From: Enterobacter cloacae
GTDB taxonomy: Bacteria > Pseudomonadota > Gammaproteobacteria > Enterobacterales > Enterobacteriaceae
Length of the DNA stretch: 64,000 nt
Assembly (NCBI GenBank): GCA_014169315.1
Contig: AP022133.1
Coordinates: 3,844,001 to 3,908,000, forward strand
Direction of reading: 5' to 3'
Part shown: positions 51,411 through 60,666 of the stretch, piece by piece
Layout of the letters: every line of letters begins with the position of its first letter
Numbering within the stretch: the first letter of the stretch is position 1
Translations under genes and position numbers: made by a program
The notes under the pieces: generated by a model
The model's input: only the letters and a program-made list of their open reading frames with translations
Databases searched by the model: none
Told to the model about the DNA's origin: nothing

Positions 51411-51448
51411 GTCCCTCTCCCCTGTGGGGAGAGGGTTAGAGTGAGGGG
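51411..51448. repeat. boxC-like GC-rich palindrome, copy 4
   Basis: TCCCTCTCCCCTGTGGGGAGAGGGTTAGAGTGAGGGGG between convergent ureG and tsaD; it fills almost the whole 47-bp gap. Confidence 0.75.
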
Positions 51449-51449
51449 G

Positions 51450-52463
51450 TTACGCCTCCGGCAGCTCCGCCAGTGGCCAGCGCGGACGCACGGACACACT
51501 CAGATCGGAGGTTGCACCGGCGTTCAGGCGCACCATCCCGGCGTAGGCGATCATCGCCCCGTTATCGGTACAAAATTCCGGGCGGGCATAGAACACTTCT
51601 CCGCGACGCTTCTGCATCATCTCCGCCAGTTTCGCACGCAGCGTGCGGTTAGCACTCACGCCACCGGCCATCACCAGACGCTTAAAGCCCGTCTGATCCA
51701 GCGCACGCTTGCACTTGATCATCAGCGTATCCACCACCGCATCTTCAAACGCACGGGCGATATCAGCACGCGTCTGCTCGCTATCGTCGTTATTGCGGAT
51801 CGTATTCGCCGCGAAGGTTTTCAGGCCAGAGAAGCTAAAATCCAGCCCTGGGCGGTCGGTCATCGGGCGCGGGAAAACAAAGCGCCCTTCCGTGCCCTGC
51901 GCGGCCATTTTTGACAGCATCGGGCCACCTGGGTAGTCCAGCCCCAGCAGCTTGGCAGTTTTGTCGAACGCTTCACCGGCTGCGTCGTCGATTGACTCAC
52001 CCAGCAGTTCATATTTACCAATGCCCGTCACGCTAATCAGCTGGGTATGACCGCCGGAAACCAGCAGCGCCACAAACGGGAACTCAGGCGGATTCTCTTC
52101 CAGCATCGGTGCCAGAAGATGCCCTTCCATATGGTGAACCGGAATAGCCGGAACATCCCACGCAAACGCCAGCGAACGACCAACCGTTGCACCAACCAGC
52201 AGCGCACCGACCAGGCCCGGGCCCGCGGTATACGCCACCGCATCAATATCATCTGAACACAACCCGGCTTCTTTCAGCGCCGCCTGAATCAGGGGAACCG
52301 TTTTACGCACATGGTCACGGGAAGCCAGTTCAGGCACAACGCCACCGTAGTCAGCATGCAATTTCACCTGACTATACAGCTGGTTGGCAATAAGCCCTTT
52401 TTCGTCGTCGTAAATGGCGATGCCGGTTTCATCGCAGGACGTTTCAATACCCAGTACACGCAT
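51450..52463 (-). CDS. tsaD: tRNA N6-adenosine threonylcarbamoyltransferase
   Basis: 337 residues of the Kae1/TsaD family. Iron-ligand His are H111 and H115 (HHMEGH), with a third ligand Asp in the C-terminal [13 protein letters not shown] motif. It transfers the threonylcarbamoyl group to A37 of ANN-reading tRNAs with TsaB/TsaE. It is divergent from rpsU, as in E. coli. Confidence 0.96.
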   Translation of the reverse strand: MRVLGIETSCDETGIAIYDDEKGLIANQLYSQVKLHADYGGVVPELASRDHVRKTVPLIQAALKEAGLCSDDIDAVAYTAGPGLVGALLVGATVGRSLAFAWDVPAIPVHHMEGHLLAPMLEENPPEFPFVALLVSGGHTQLISVTGIGKYELLGESIDDAAGEAFDKTAKLLGLDYPGGPMLSKMAAQGTEGRFVFPRPMTDRPGLDFSFSGLKTFAANTIRNNDDSEQTRADIARAFEDAVVDTLMIKCKRALDQTGFKRLVMAGGVSANRTLRAKLAEMMQKRRGEVFYARPEFCTDNGAMIAYAGMVRLNAGATSDLSVSVRPRWPLAELPEA

Positions 52464-52661
52464 GACTTGTTTTACCTCGTTTCAATACCGCGCAGTGTAG
52501 GGCCAATGCGGGTTGATGTAAAACTTTGTTCGCCCCAGGACATCGGCTCGTGTATACTCCTCCTCCTTATAAAAGTCCCATTTCAAAATCGCATCGGTGC
52601 TTTACAAAGCAGCAGCATTTGCAGTAAAATTCCGCACCATTTTGAAATAAGCTGGCGCTGA

Positions 52662-52916
<255 letters not shown>

Positions 52917-52921
52917 TCCAT

Positions 52922-52939
52922 TGAGGGCCAGAGCCCTCA
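52922..52939 (+). terminator. rpsU-dnaG attenuator hairpin
   Basis: TGAGGGC / GCCCTCA stem with 4-base loop, 6 bp after rpsU. It lacks a U-tract, so a partial terminator is likely. E. coli has an attenuating terminator here that lowers dnaG expression relative to rpsU. Confidence 0.6.
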
Positions 52940-53043
52940 GTGAGCAGACAGAGTAATAGTCGTAAGGCCGTGCTTCCGGAAGGAATGCGCGGCTTGTTTT
53001 CGTTTATAAATCAGCATTTATACAAAATCATTCACACTGTATC

Positions 53044-53142
53044 AAGGCGGCAAGTGAGTGAATCCCCGGAGCTTACTTAGGTAAGTGACAGGGATGAGCG
53101 AACGTAGCCAACGCAGAGACAGTTTGAAGGATGAAGTGTAAT
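53044..53142. repeat. Candidate intergenic repeat element before dnaG
   Basis: The stretch beginning AAGGCGGCAAGTGAGTGAATC and containing the palindromic core CTTACTTAGGTAAG resembles a multicopy intergenic sequence I recall from enteric genomes. There is no second copy in this window, so the repeat call is uncertain. It fills the gap between the rpsU hairpin and dnaG. Confidence 0.35.
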
Positions 53143-53153
53143 TTTTGGGGCAT

Positions 53154-54899
53154 ATGGCCGGAAGAATCCCACGCGTATTTATCAATGATCTGCTTGCCAG
53201 AACCGACATCGTCGATCTCATCGACGCGCGGGTAAAGCTAAAAAAGCAGGGCAAGAACTACCATGCGTGCTGTCCGTTCCATAATGAAAAAACCCCCTCT
53301 TTCACCGTAAACGGTGAGAAGCAGTTCTACCATTGCTTCGGCTGTGGCGCACACGGTAATGCCGTCGATTTTTTAATGAACTACGACAAGCTCGAGTTTG
53401 TTGAAACCGTCGAAGAACTGGCGGCGATGCACAACCTTGAAGTGCCGTATGAAGCAGGCAGTGGGCCAAGCCAGATAGAGCGCCATCAACGGCAAACGCT
53501 TTATCAACTGCTGGATGGCCTGAATTCGTTTTACCAACAGTCTCTAAAGCACGCTGCTGCTGAGCCTGCGCGTCAGTATCTGAACAAGCGCGGACTGAGC
53601 GACGATGTCATTGCGCGTTTCGCTATTGGTTACGCCCCGCCCGGCTGGGACAACGTGTTAAAGCGTTTTGGCGGCAATAGCGAAGATCGTAAATCGCTGA
53701 TCGACGCAGGCATGCTGGTCACCAACGACCAGGGACGAAGCTACGACCGCTTCCGTGAACGGGTCATGTTCCCGATCCGCGACAAGCGTGGCCGGGTAAT
53801 AGGTTTTGGTGGTCGCGTGCTGGGTGATGCCCTGCCGAAGTACCTGAACTCCCCGGAAACCGATATTTTCCATAAAGGCCGCCAGCTTTACGGTCTTTAT
53901 GAGGCGCAGCAAGATAATGCGGAACCTCCGCGTCTTCTGGTCGTCGAAGGCTATATGGACGTCGTCGCCCTGGCGCAGTACGACATTAACTATGCCGTTG
54001 CGTCTTTAGGCACGTCCACTACCGCCGATCATATTCAGTTGCTGTTCAGGGTGACCAACAACGTCATCTGCTGTTACGACGGTGACCGTGCAGGACGTGA
54101 TGCCGCCTGGCGTGCGCTGGAGACGGCACTCCCTTATATGACCGACGGGCGTCAGTTACGCTTTATGTTCCTGCCCGACGGTGAAGACCCGGATACGCTG
54201 GTGCGTAAAGAGGGCAAGGCGGCATTTGAAGCGCGGATGGAGCAGGCACAGCCGCTCTCCACGTTTTTGTTTAACAGCCTGATGCCGCAGGTGGATTTGA
54301 GTACCCCTGACGGGCGCGCGCAGCTGAGTACGCTGGCACTGCCGTTAATCAGTCAGGTGCCCGGTGAAACGCTGCGCATCTATCTGCGTCAGGAGTTAGG
54401 CAACAAGCTCGGTATCCTCGATGACAGCCAGCTTGAACGTTTAATGCCAAAACAGGCTGAAAACGGCGCGGTTCGCCCCGTACCTCAGCTAAAACGCACA
54501 ACCATGCGTATACTGATAGGGTTACTGGTACAAAACCCCGAACTTGCTCCGCAAGTGCCATCGCTGGCGGGTTTGAACCACGAAAAGTTGCCTGGACTTG
54601 GTTTATTTTCAGAATTGGTCAACACTTGTCTGTCACAGCCAGGTCTGACCACCGGACAACTTTTAGAGCATTATCGCGGCACAAAAGAGGCCGCAACCCT
54701 TGAAAAATTGTCGATGTGGGACGATATAGCAGATAAAGATATTGCGGAAAAAACGTTCACCGACTCACTCAACCATATGTTTGATTCGATGCTTGAACTG
54801 CGCCAGGAAGAGTTGATTGCTCGCGAGCGCACACACGGTTTAAGCAGCGAAGAACGCCGGGAGCTCTGGATGTTAAACCAGGAACTGGCGAAGAAATAA
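53154..54899 (+). CDS. dnaG: DNA primase
   Basis: 581 residues, as in E. coli. Zinc-binding domain with CCPFH...CFGCGAHG (residues about 40-65). RNA polymerase domain with EGYMDVVAL and the TOPRIM DGDRAGRDA. The C-terminal helicase-interaction domain binds DnaB. It synthesises RNA primers for replication. MAGRIPRVF is the start; the open frame begins 3 codons earlier. An internal heat-shock promoter for rpoD lies near its 3' end. Confidence 0.96.
   Translation: MAGRIPRVFINDLLARTDIVDLIDARVKLKKQGKNYHACCPFHNEKTPSFTVNGEKQFYHCFGCGAHGNAVDFLMNYDKLEFVETVEELAAMHNLEVPYEAGSGPSQIERHQRQTLYQLLDGLNSFYQQSLKHAAAEPARQYLNKRGLSDDVIARFAIGYAPPGWDNVLKRFGGNSEDRKSLIDAGMLVTNDQGRSYDRFRERVMFPIRDKRGRVIGFGGRVLGDALPKYLNSPETDIFHKGRQLYGLYEAQQDNAEPPRLLVVEGYMDVVALAQYDINYAVASLGTSTTADHIQLLFRVTNNVICCYDGDRAGRDAAWRALETALPYMTDGRQLRFMFLPDGEDPDTLVRKEGKAAFEARMEQAQPLSTFLFNSLMPQVDLSTPDGRAQLSTLALPLISQVPGETLRIYLRQELGNKLGILDDSQLERLMPKQAENGAVRPVPQLKRTTMRILIGLLVQNPELAPQVPSLAGLNHEKLPGLGLFSELVNTCLSQPGLTTGQLLEHYRGTKEAATLEKLSMWDDIADKDIAEKTFTDSLNHMFDSMLELRQEELIARERTHGLSSEERRELWMLNQELAKK
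54697..54728 (+). promoter_or_regulatory. Sigma-32 promoter for rpoD inside dnaG
   Basis: CCCTTGAAAAATTGTCGATG with a following GGGACGATATAG closely matches the E. coli rpoD heat-shock promoter (Phs) at the same place within dnaG. It has the CTTGAA -35 of the RpoH class. It would raise sigma-70 synthesis after heat shock. Confidence 0.65.
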
Positions 54900-55063
54900 G
54901 TTAAAGACAAAAGTATTCAACGGCTTAAGTGCCGAATATCGATCGGGAAGCCCCCGGCAGCCGCACTGAGAGGCAGCGGCACAAATATAAGTACGCCCTC
55001 GCTTTAAAGGTTGGCAAACCATCGCTGACACCAATCAAACGAATTAAGTGTGGATACCGTCTT

Positions 55064-56911
55064 ATGGAGCAAAACCCGCAGTCACAGCTGAAACTTCTTG
55101 TCCAACGCGGTAAGGAGCAAGGCTATCTGACCTATGCCGAGGTCAATGACCATCTGCCGGAAGATATCGTCGACTCAGATCAGATCGAAGACATCATCCA
55201 AATGATCAATGACATGGGCATTCAGGTGATGGAAGAAGCACCTGATGCCGATGATCTGTTGCTGGCTGAAACCTCCAACAACACTGATGAAGATGCAGAA
55301 GAAGCTGCTGCACAGGTACTGTCCAGCGTGGAATCTGAAATCGGGCGTACTACTGACCCGGTTCGCATGTACATGCGCGAAATGGGTACCGTTGAACTGT
55401 TGACCCGCGAAGGCGAAATCGACATTGCAAAACGCATTGAAGACGGGATCAACCAGGTTCAGTGCTCTGTTGCCGAATACCCGGAAGCGATCACCTATCT
55501 GCTGGAGCAGTACGATCGCGTTGAAGCTGAAGAAGCGCGTCTGTCCGATCTGATCACCGGTTTTGTCGACCCGAATGCTGAAGAAGATATGGCTCCGACC
55601 GCCACTCACGTCGGCTCTGAACTGTCTCAGGAAGAGATGGATGACGACGAAGACGAAGATGAAGAAGACGGCGACGACGACAGCAGCGACGACGACAACA
55701 GCATCGACCCTGAACTGGCACGTGAGAAGTTTGGTGAGCTGCGTACCCAGTACGAAGTGACCCGTGACACCATCAAAGCGAAAGGCCGCAGCCACGCAGC
55801 CGCTCAGGAAGAGATCCTGAAACTGTCTGAAGTGTTCAAACAGTTCCGCCTGGTGCCAAAACAGTTCGATTACCTGGTGAACAGCATGCGCGTCATGATG
55901 GATCGCGTACGTACCCAGGAACGCATCATCATGAAGCTGTGCGTTGAACAGTGCAAAATGCCGAAGAAGAACTTCATCACCCTCTTCACCGGCAACGAAA
56001 CCAGCGAAACCTGGTTCAACGCAGCTATCGCGATGAACAAGCCGTGGTCTGAAAAACTGCACGACGTGACAGAAGATGTTCAGCGCGGCCTGCAGAAACT
56101 GCAGCAAATTGAAGAAGAAACGGGCCTGACCATCGAGCAGGTAAAAGACATCAACCGTCGTATGTCCATCGGTGAAGCGAAAGCCCGCCGTGCGAAGAAA
56201 GAGATGGTTGAAGCGAACTTGCGTCTGGTTATCTCTATCGCCAAAAAATACACCAACCGTGGTCTGCAGTTCCTGGATCTGATTCAGGAAGGCAACATCG
56301 GTCTGATGAAAGCGGTAGATAAGTTTGAATACCGTCGTGGTTACAAGTTCTCCACCTACGCAACCTGGTGGATCCGTCAGGCGATCACCCGTTCTATCGC
56401 AGACCAGGCGCGCACCATCCGTATTCCGGTGCATATGATTGAGACCATTAACAAGCTCAACCGTATCTCCCGCCAGATGCTGCAAGAGATGGGTCGCGAG
56501 CCGACGCCGGAAGAGCTGGCTGAACGCATGCTGATGCCGGAAGACAAGATCCGTAAAGTGCTGAAGATCGCCAAAGAGCCAATCTCCATGGAAACGCCAA
56601 TCGGTGATGATGAAGATTCGCATCTGGGTGATTTCATCGAGGATACCACCCTCGAGCTGCCGCTGGACTCTGCGACCACCGAGAGCCTGCGTGCTGCAAC
56701 GCACGACGTTCTGGCTGGCCTGACCGCTCGTGAAGCAAAAGTTCTGCGTATGCGTTTCGGTATCGACATGAACACCGACCACACGCTGGAAGAAGTGGGT
56801 AAACAGTTCGACGTTACCCGCGAACGTATCCGTCAGATCGAAGCGAAGGCGCTGCGTAAACTGCGCCATCCAAGCCGCTCTGAAGTGCTGCGTAGCTTCC
56901 TGGACGATTAA
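55064..56911 (+). CDS. rpoD: RNA polymerase sigma factor RpoD (sigma-70)
   Basis: 615 residues. Region 1.1 is at the N-terminus. A long acidic insert ([11 protein letters not shown] and following) lies in the non-conserved region near residue 190-215. Region 2.3-2.4 has [17 protein letters not shown], and region 4.2 has the helix-turn-helix [18 protein letters not shown]. It directs transcription of housekeeping genes. MEQNPQSQ is the conserved start; the upstream 45 codons of open frame have no homology I know. Confidence 0.97.
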   Translation: MEQNPQSQLKLLVQRGKEQGYLTYAEVNDHLPEDIVDSDQIEDIIQMINDMGIQVMEEAPDADDLLLAETSNNTDEDAEEAAAQVLSSVESEIGRTTDPVRMYMREMGTVELLTREGEIDIAKRIEDGINQVQCSVAEYPEAITYLLEQYDRVEAEEARLSDLITGFVDPNAEEDMAPTATHVGSELSQEEMDDDEDEDEEDGDDDSSDDDNSIDPELAREKFGELRTQYEVTRDTIKAKGRSHAAAQEEILKLSEVFKQFRLVPKQFDYLVNSMRVMMDRVRTQERIIMKLCVEQCKMPKKNFITLFTGNETSETWFNAAIAMNKPWSEKLHDVTEDVQRGLQKLQQIEEETGLTIEQVKDINRRMSIGEAKARRAKKEMVEANLRLVISIAKKYTNRGLQFLDLIQEGNIGLMKAVDKFEYRRGYKFSTYATWWIRQAITRSIADQARTIRIPVHMIETINKLNRISRQMLQEMGREPTPEELAERMLMPEDKIRKVLKIAKEPISMETPIGDDEDSHLGDFIEDTTLELPLDSATTESLRAATHDVLAGLTAREAKVLRMRFGIDMNTDHTLEEVGKQFDVTRERIRQIEAKALRKLRHPSRSEVLRSFLDD

Positions 56912-56925
56912 TCGCTCCGGTACTG

Positions 56926-56955
56926 AAAAAGCTCCCAATCGGGAGCTTTTTTTTT
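56926..56955 (+). terminator. rpoD operon terminator
   Basis: GCTCCC / GGGAGC stem with AATC loop, followed by nine Ts, 14 bp after the rpoD stop. It is a strong Rho-independent terminator. Confidence 0.93.
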
Positions 56956-56960
56956 GTTTA

Positions 56961-57000
56961 TTCCCTCTCCCTGTGGGAGAGGGTGAGGGCATCAGGCCAC
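56961..57000. repeat. boxC-like GC-rich palindrome, copy 5
   Basis: TCCCTCTCCCTGTGGGAGAGGGTGAGGGCATCAGGCCA between convergent rpoD and mug. Confidence 0.75.
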
Positions 57001-57008
57001 AGAGGACC

Positions 57009-57515
57009 CTAAAGCCCCCGCACCGCCAGCGTCTCATCCAGTTCGCGATACGCCTCGACCAGATTATCCAGCGTTGCCCTGTTCAGCCCGCTCGGGTTCG
57101 GCAGCACCCATACCTGCGTCACGCCAATGGAGGTACTCTGTTTGCCCCACTTCGTCCCGCGCTGACCAAATGCTTGTTCGTACGCCTGCTTCCCCAGAAT
57201 CGCCAGCGCTGCTGGCTGGTAATCTTCCATTTTCTTAATCAGCTCCCGCCCGCCGCTGCGCAACTCATGCAGGTTCACCTCACTCGCCTGCACCGTTGGC
57301 CGCTCGACCAGCATGGTGATCCCGCAGCGCGTATCCAGCAGATGCTGTTCCTCTTCCGGCTTCAGTAACCTGTCGGTAAACCCCGCCTGATGGATAACCT
57401 TCCAGAAGCGGTTTCCCGGATGGGCGAAGTGAAAACCGGTATGCGCCGAGGACTTGCCAGGGTTGATGCCACAGAACACCACCCGCAGCCCAGGGACAAG
57501 AATATCGTTGATCAT
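57009..57515 (-). CDS. mug: G/U mismatch-specific uracil-DNA glycosylase
   Basis: 168 residues of the MUG/TDG branch. Active-site motif FCGINPG has the Asn that activates water, and the C-terminal motif is LPNPSGLN. It removes uracil and ethenocytosine opposite G. The start is at Met 57515 with a Val-less N-terminus ([12 protein letters not shown]); the frame is open 7 codons further. Convergent with rpoD, upstream of ileX. Confidence 0.94.
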   Translation of the reverse strand: MINDILVPGLRVVFCGINPGKSSAHTGFHFAHPGNRFWKVIHQAGFTDRLLKPEEEQHLLDTRCGITMLVERPTVQASEVNLHELRSGGRELIKKMEDYQPAALAILGKQAYEQAFGQRGTKWGKQSTSIGVTQVWVLPNPSGLNRATLDNLVEAYRELDETLAVRGL

Positions 57516-57640
57516 GTTTACTCCCGATCGATACATCGTCGGAGAAGTATAAAGGATTGATAATGCGTTGTTTATAAAAACAGCAAGCGGGTGTGAATGG
57601 CTGGATTGCTGCGGGGAGTTACTTTATAATTCACCGCCAC

Positions 57641-57716
57641 GGCCCCTTAGCTCAGTGGTTAGAGCAGGCGACTCATAATCGCTTGGTCGTTGGTTCAAAC
57701 CCAACAGGGGCCACCA
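57641..57716 (+). tRNA. ileX: tRNA-Ile with CAT anticodon (ileX type)
   Basis: A 76-base cloverleaf. The acceptor stem is GGCCCC/GGGGCC with encoded CCA. The anticodon loop CTCATAA has anticodon CAT, and the T arm is GTTGGTTCAAACCCAAC. Position downstream of rpoD-mug equals E. coli ileX, whose CAT is modified to lysidine (k2C) to read AUA. A general tRNA scanner could mislabel it Met. It borders a genomic island on its 3' side, a usual insertion target. Confidence 0.93.
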
Positions 57717-57724
57717 AATAAAAC

Positions 57725-57763
57725 AAGGAGTTAGATGATAAATCGTCTGACTCCTTTTTCTTT
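57725..57763 (+). terminator. ileX terminator
   Basis: A long imperfect palindrome (AAGGAGTTAGATGAT / ATCGTCTGACTCCTT with G-T pairs) followed by a T-rich run, 8 bp after the tRNA. Confidence 0.8.
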
Positions 57764-57877
57764 GGATGCAATTTGGGTCAGGTAATGGGTCAGGTAAGGA
57801 ATTGCTACCCGGCCCTCTTCATCTCGTTGCAAGCCCTCCCGGATAGTGATGAAAGTCAGTAGCACGGCCTGTAATAT

Positions 57878-58219
57878 TCACCGTACCGAATTTTTACGGC
57901 TTTGCCGCAACAAGCCAGTTACCTGCCGCGCTCGCAGAATATCGACAGCCCGAAGGTAAGGGGATTGTTCCTGCCAGCTAAATCCCTTCCTGTCGATACG
58001 AACCAGCTCGTATTTTTCTACCAGAAAATTCACGGCATCTGACAGGGTGATACCGGCATCGATATGTTGCTGTATAACAACTTCATCGCTGAATGGGGTG
58101 TCGTTTATTGTCAGACCGTAGTGCTGTTCCAGCAAACGCGCCAGTAACATTTGCCAGACAGCCACGGGTGACAGGCAGGGCTTCGCTGCCCGCTGAGTTG
58201 TTGCAGGTAAAGTTTTCAT
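57878..58219 (-). CDS. ypjF: CbtA/YpjF family toxin
   Basis: 113 residues, starting [22 protein letters not shown], nearly the YpjF sequence. Family toxins (CbtA/YkfI/YpjF) inhibit polymerisation of FtsZ and MreB and so block division and shape. The core [18 protein letters not shown] and [12 protein letters not shown] is intact. It lies 20 bp after its antitoxin gene yfjZ. The frame remains open past its TGA for 48 more codons (see findings). Confidence 0.9.
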   Translation of the reverse strand: MKTLPATTQRAAKPCLSPVAVWQMLLARLLEQHYGLTINDTPFSDEVVIQQHIDAGITLSDAVNFLVEKYELVRIDRKGFSWQEQSPYLRAVDILRARQVTGLLRQSRKNSVR

Positions 58220-58239
58220 GTTTGCTCTCGTGAAGGTAA

Positions 58240-58557
58240 TTAACGCTGAGTGGGATAAATGGCGATGTATACGTAGCCGCAACTGCCAAGGGTGTCGGCT
58301 TCAGAGGTAAAACCGTTGTGGTACAGGGTGACGCAGTGGGCATGTTGGGGGCTGAGTTCACCGGTGGTCAGCATCGATTCCATCTGGCGGATAAAGTGTG
58401 GGAATGTGTCATCCAGCTTCCGGCATTCGGCGTCACTGAACATACCGGTGATGCTGGCCCGGTCAGCCAGGTAGTGCAGCCGGTTGCCCTCCTGTACCAG
58501 ACGGGCTCCCAGGCGCGGCGTGATAGCCCGCTGCAGGCCCCAGATGATGTGGGTCAT
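58240..58557 (-). CDS. yfjZ: CbeA/YfjZ family antitoxin
   Basis: 105 residues ([22 protein letters not shown]), the YfjZ length rather than the longer CbeA. Conserved blocks are [16 protein letters not shown] and the tail [11 protein letters not shown]. By family it opposes the toxin by stabilising MreB/FtsZ bundles rather than by binding the toxin tightly (type IV system). First gene of the toxin pair on the minus strand. Confidence 0.9.
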   Translation of the reverse strand: MTHIIWGLQRAITPRLGARLVQEGNRLHYLADRASITGMFSDAECRKLDDTFPHFIRQMESMLTTGELSPQHAHCVTLYHNGFTSEADTLGSCGYVYIAIYPTQR

Positions 58558-58570
58558 GGGGGCTCTCCTT

Positions 58571-58798
58571 TTATTGTAAGTTCAGGGTAATACTCATCAG
58601 GCAGGCATAAGGCCCGTTGCGGTCCTGGCGGCGTTCGGCGTATACCGCGAGGACTCCGGTGATATCCGGAACGTCCCTGCCGGTGTAATGACAGACGCTG
58701 CCGTGCCACTGATATTTTCCGCTGCTGTAGCGAAAGATCCGGGACTCAGGATGCTGGCGGTATATCGTCATTGCCCGGCGTTTACTGATAATTTTCAT
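58571..58798 (-). CDS. DUF987 family protein (YkfH/YeeT-like)
   Basis: 75 residues (MKIISKRRAMTIYRQHPESRIF). A small basic protein conserved between the RadC-like and antitoxin genes in all CP4-type modules. The function is unknown. The start lies 4 codons inside the frame, as in homologues. It is 13 bp upstream of yfjZ, so probably co-transcribed. Confidence 0.88.
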   Translation of the reverse strand: MKIISKRRAMTIYRQHPESRIFRYSSGKYQWHGSVCHYTGRDVPDITGVLAVYAERRQDRNGPYACLMSITLNLQ

Positions 58799-58806
58799 GT
58801 CATACC

Positions 58807-59283
58807 TCACAACAGACCGTGTTCTGCGAACGAATAGATTTGCCTGCCGCCAACAATCAGGTGGTCAGGGACGCGGATATCCACCAGCTGAAGCACCTGC
58901 ACCAGTCGCTGCGTGAGGGCTTTGTCAGCCTGGCTGGGTGTTGTCTCACCGGAAGGATGGTTATGCGCCAGTATCACCGCCGCCGCGTTGAAGTGCAGAG
59001 CACGTTTGACCACCTCCCGGGGATGCACCTCGGTGCGGTTAATCGTGCCGGTGAAGAGCGTTTCATGGGCAATCAACTGATTCTGGTTGTCCAGATACAA
59101 CACCCGGAACTCTTCCCGCTCAAGCGCGGCCATATGCAGTCGCAGCCATTCACGTACGGCGTGGGTAGAGGTGAAGGCTACGCCGGGCTCATGCAGGTGG
59201 CGGTCCAGAGCCCTGAGCGCCCGCTGAATGAGACGCCGGTCCTGTGGCGTCATCTCGCCGGGTAAAAAGGAAAGCTGTTTCAT
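58807..59283 (-). CDS. RadC/JAB-domain family protein (YfjY-like)
   Basis: 158 residues of the RadC/MPN+ group. The metal-site motif is HNHPSG-X4-SQAD (H and D ligands). The preceding FRVLYLDNQNQLI segment matches RadC. It is found on many genomic islands and plasmids near antirestriction genes. Despite the name, the family is not shown to do DNA repair; a metalloprotease or isopeptidase-like role is only inferred. Confidence 0.88.
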   Translation of the reverse strand: MKQLSFLPGEMTPQDRRLIQRALRALDRHLHEPGVAFTSTHAVREWLRLHMAALEREEFRVLYLDNQNQLIAHETLFTGTINRTEVHPREVVKRALHFNAAAVILAHNHPSGETTPSQADKALTQRLVQVLQLVDIRVPDHLIVGGRQIYSFAEHGLL

Positions 59284-59298
59284 CTGTTGCTCCTTCGG

Positions 59299-59757
59299 TC
59301 AGTCGATAATACGCAGAATGGCGTGAGCCTCTGGATGTTGCATGGCATACTCCCGCAGGCGGTAATAGTGTGCGGTCATCGCGTCACATTCTGTACGGCA
59401 GGCATGGTGGCTATACGCAATCAGGCAGACAGCAATACCTGCTGCTTCTGCACTCATTTGGGCATCGTTACCGTTCAGGCAGTTAAACAGACGCCATGTC
59501 TCATCGTTGTCAGGCTCGGGGGACATAAATGCGCCGCCATTGCTGAGGGTGTAGAACGACCAGATACCACCGCAGTAATCCGTACAGAATCGGCCCATCC
59601 AGGCGAAAATATGCGGCTCCAGGGTTAACCATTGTGGAATGGTGCCAAAGTGCTGCGGCCAGAAGCAGATACGCTGTTCGTCAGGTACCTGCGTTACGGT
59701 CAGTTCAAATTCGGGTTCGTTAGCAGATGCGAGGTTGTTTTGTGTCGCTGTAGTCAT
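59299..59757 (-). CDS. ArdB/KlcA-type antirestriction protein (YfjX-like)
   Basis: 152 residues with the KlcA signatures CFWPQHFG, FAWMGRFCTDYCGG and AGIAVCLIAYSHHAC. Members block type I restriction enzymes in vivo and help incoming mobile DNA survive. Co-directional with the RadC-like gene, 15 bp away. The Gln/Asn-rich N-terminus is dispensable in homologues. Confidence 0.9.
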   Translation of the reverse strand: MTTATQNNLASANEPEFELTVTQVPDEQRICFWPQHFGTIPQWLTLEPHIFAWMGRFCTDYCGGIWSFYTLSNGGAFMSPEPDNDETWRLFNCLNGNDAQMSAEAAGIAVCLIAYSHHACRTECDAMTAHYYRLREYAMQHPEAHAILRIID

Positions 59758-59859
59758 GGGTATGTCTCCGTCAATAAAAAATGCCAGCAGCGATGGCTGG
59801 CGTATGGGGTAATAAAGTGGGTTCGGGAAAGTGAAATGTTGCTGGTAAATGATTCGGGG

Positions 59860-60099
59860 TCAGCGGGTAAAAGTGTCAGTGCGGATGCCTGACCTGCGGA
59901 TATAGCGGTTAAGACCTTCACCGGCATACGGTTCAAAGTTCCATGCCCGCCAGACCATCCGGCCTTCGGCGTCGCGAACCACCAGGCGGAAGTGACTGCC
60001 CTGGTCGTCTTCGATAGTGATATCGCTGTACGTGGTAGTGACCGCTTCTGCTTGTATCCGGGTGAAGGGTCCCGGTGGCAGTAAAACTGATTGGGACAT
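59860..60099 (-). CDS. DUF905 family protein (YkfF-like)
   Basis: 79 residues ([20 protein letters not shown]), nearly the E. coli YkfF sequence. It is a small island-borne protein of unknown function. The open frame extends 74 codons further upstream without homology, overlapping yfjT on the same strand; the chosen Met is the family start. Confidence 0.88.
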   Translation of the reverse strand: MSQSVLLPPGPFTRIQAEAVTTTYSDITIEDDQGSHFRLVVRDAEGRMVWRAWNFEPYAGEGLNRYIRRSGIRTDTFTR

Positions 60100-60175
60100 T
60101 TTCAGGCTACTGATAAAAGAAAACCCCGGCAGCCTGATGGCTGTCGGGGTTGATTTGCGTAAGGAGGAACGGCTT

Positions 60176-60643
60176 TCAGTCGTTACCGCAGTCTCCGGGC
60201 GTGGGCAGGACCTTCGTGGCATTCGTCGGGTCAATACTGAAGGTTCCCGCTTTCCGGTCATTGACGTAGACCTCAAACTGACGGGCTTTGCGGATATCGC
60301 TGATGAAGTCATACCAGGCATTATCCCCGTTTCGCCAGCCCAGACTGGACGGAATAGCGTACTGCTGGTGATTCATAACTACTGTGATAGAGGTGCCGTC
60401 ATCGTGCGAACTGACCATTCTATTATCCGTCTGGGTCAGAAAAACTGAATGCTGGTAGAAACCATTCTGGTCAGGATTTCCAGTACAGTTGATGGTAAAC
60501 ATCTTCCCGCTGGTATCAGTCACGCTGTATTCCGTATTGCCCTGGCCATAGCCCTGCTGCCAGAGTCCGGGAACCGCAGAGGCTGTAAAGCTGGTAAACA
60601 GTGAACATGCCAGTACAAACCGGCTTAGTGAACGTATTGTCAT
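60176..60643 (-). CDS. yfjT: YfjT-like periplasmic protein
   Basis: 155 residues with a Sec signal peptide ([21 protein letters not shown] then SAVPG). The mature domain is rich in aromatic and polar residues, with two Cys (INCTG and PGDCGND) that could pair. It matches the position and length of E. coli yfjT. The function is unknown. Confidence 0.85.
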   Translation of the reverse strand: MTIRSLSRFVLACSLFTSFTASAVPGLWQQGYGQGNTEYSVTDTSGKMFTINCTGNPDQNGFYQHSVFLTQTDNRMVSSHDDGTSITVVMNHQQYAIPSSLGWRNGDNAWYDFISDIRKARQFEVYVNDRKAGTFSIDPTNATKVLPTPGDCGND

Positions 60644-60666
60644 TTCTGTCTCCTTTATCGTTGTTT

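Noticed and set aside
52526..52558. TTGTTC / TATACT as a sigma-70 promoter for rpsU
   Set aside because: The spacing between the boxes is about 21 bp, too long for a confident call; only the -10-like box was mentioned.
55175..57037. 620-codon minus-strand open frame opposite rpoD
   Set aside because: It is the shadow of the highly biased rpoD coding sequence; the translation is Phe/His-rich with no recognisable domain and no RBS.
57641..57716. Initial reading of the tRNA as tRNA-Met because of the CAT anticodon
   Set aside because: Position after rpoD-mug and the acceptor/T-arm sequence match ileX, whose C34 is lysidinylated to decode AUA.
57775..57797. Two GGGTCAGGTAA direct repeats considered as a CRISPR start
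   Set aside because: Only two 11-bp units one base apart with no spacers; far too short for a CRISPR array.
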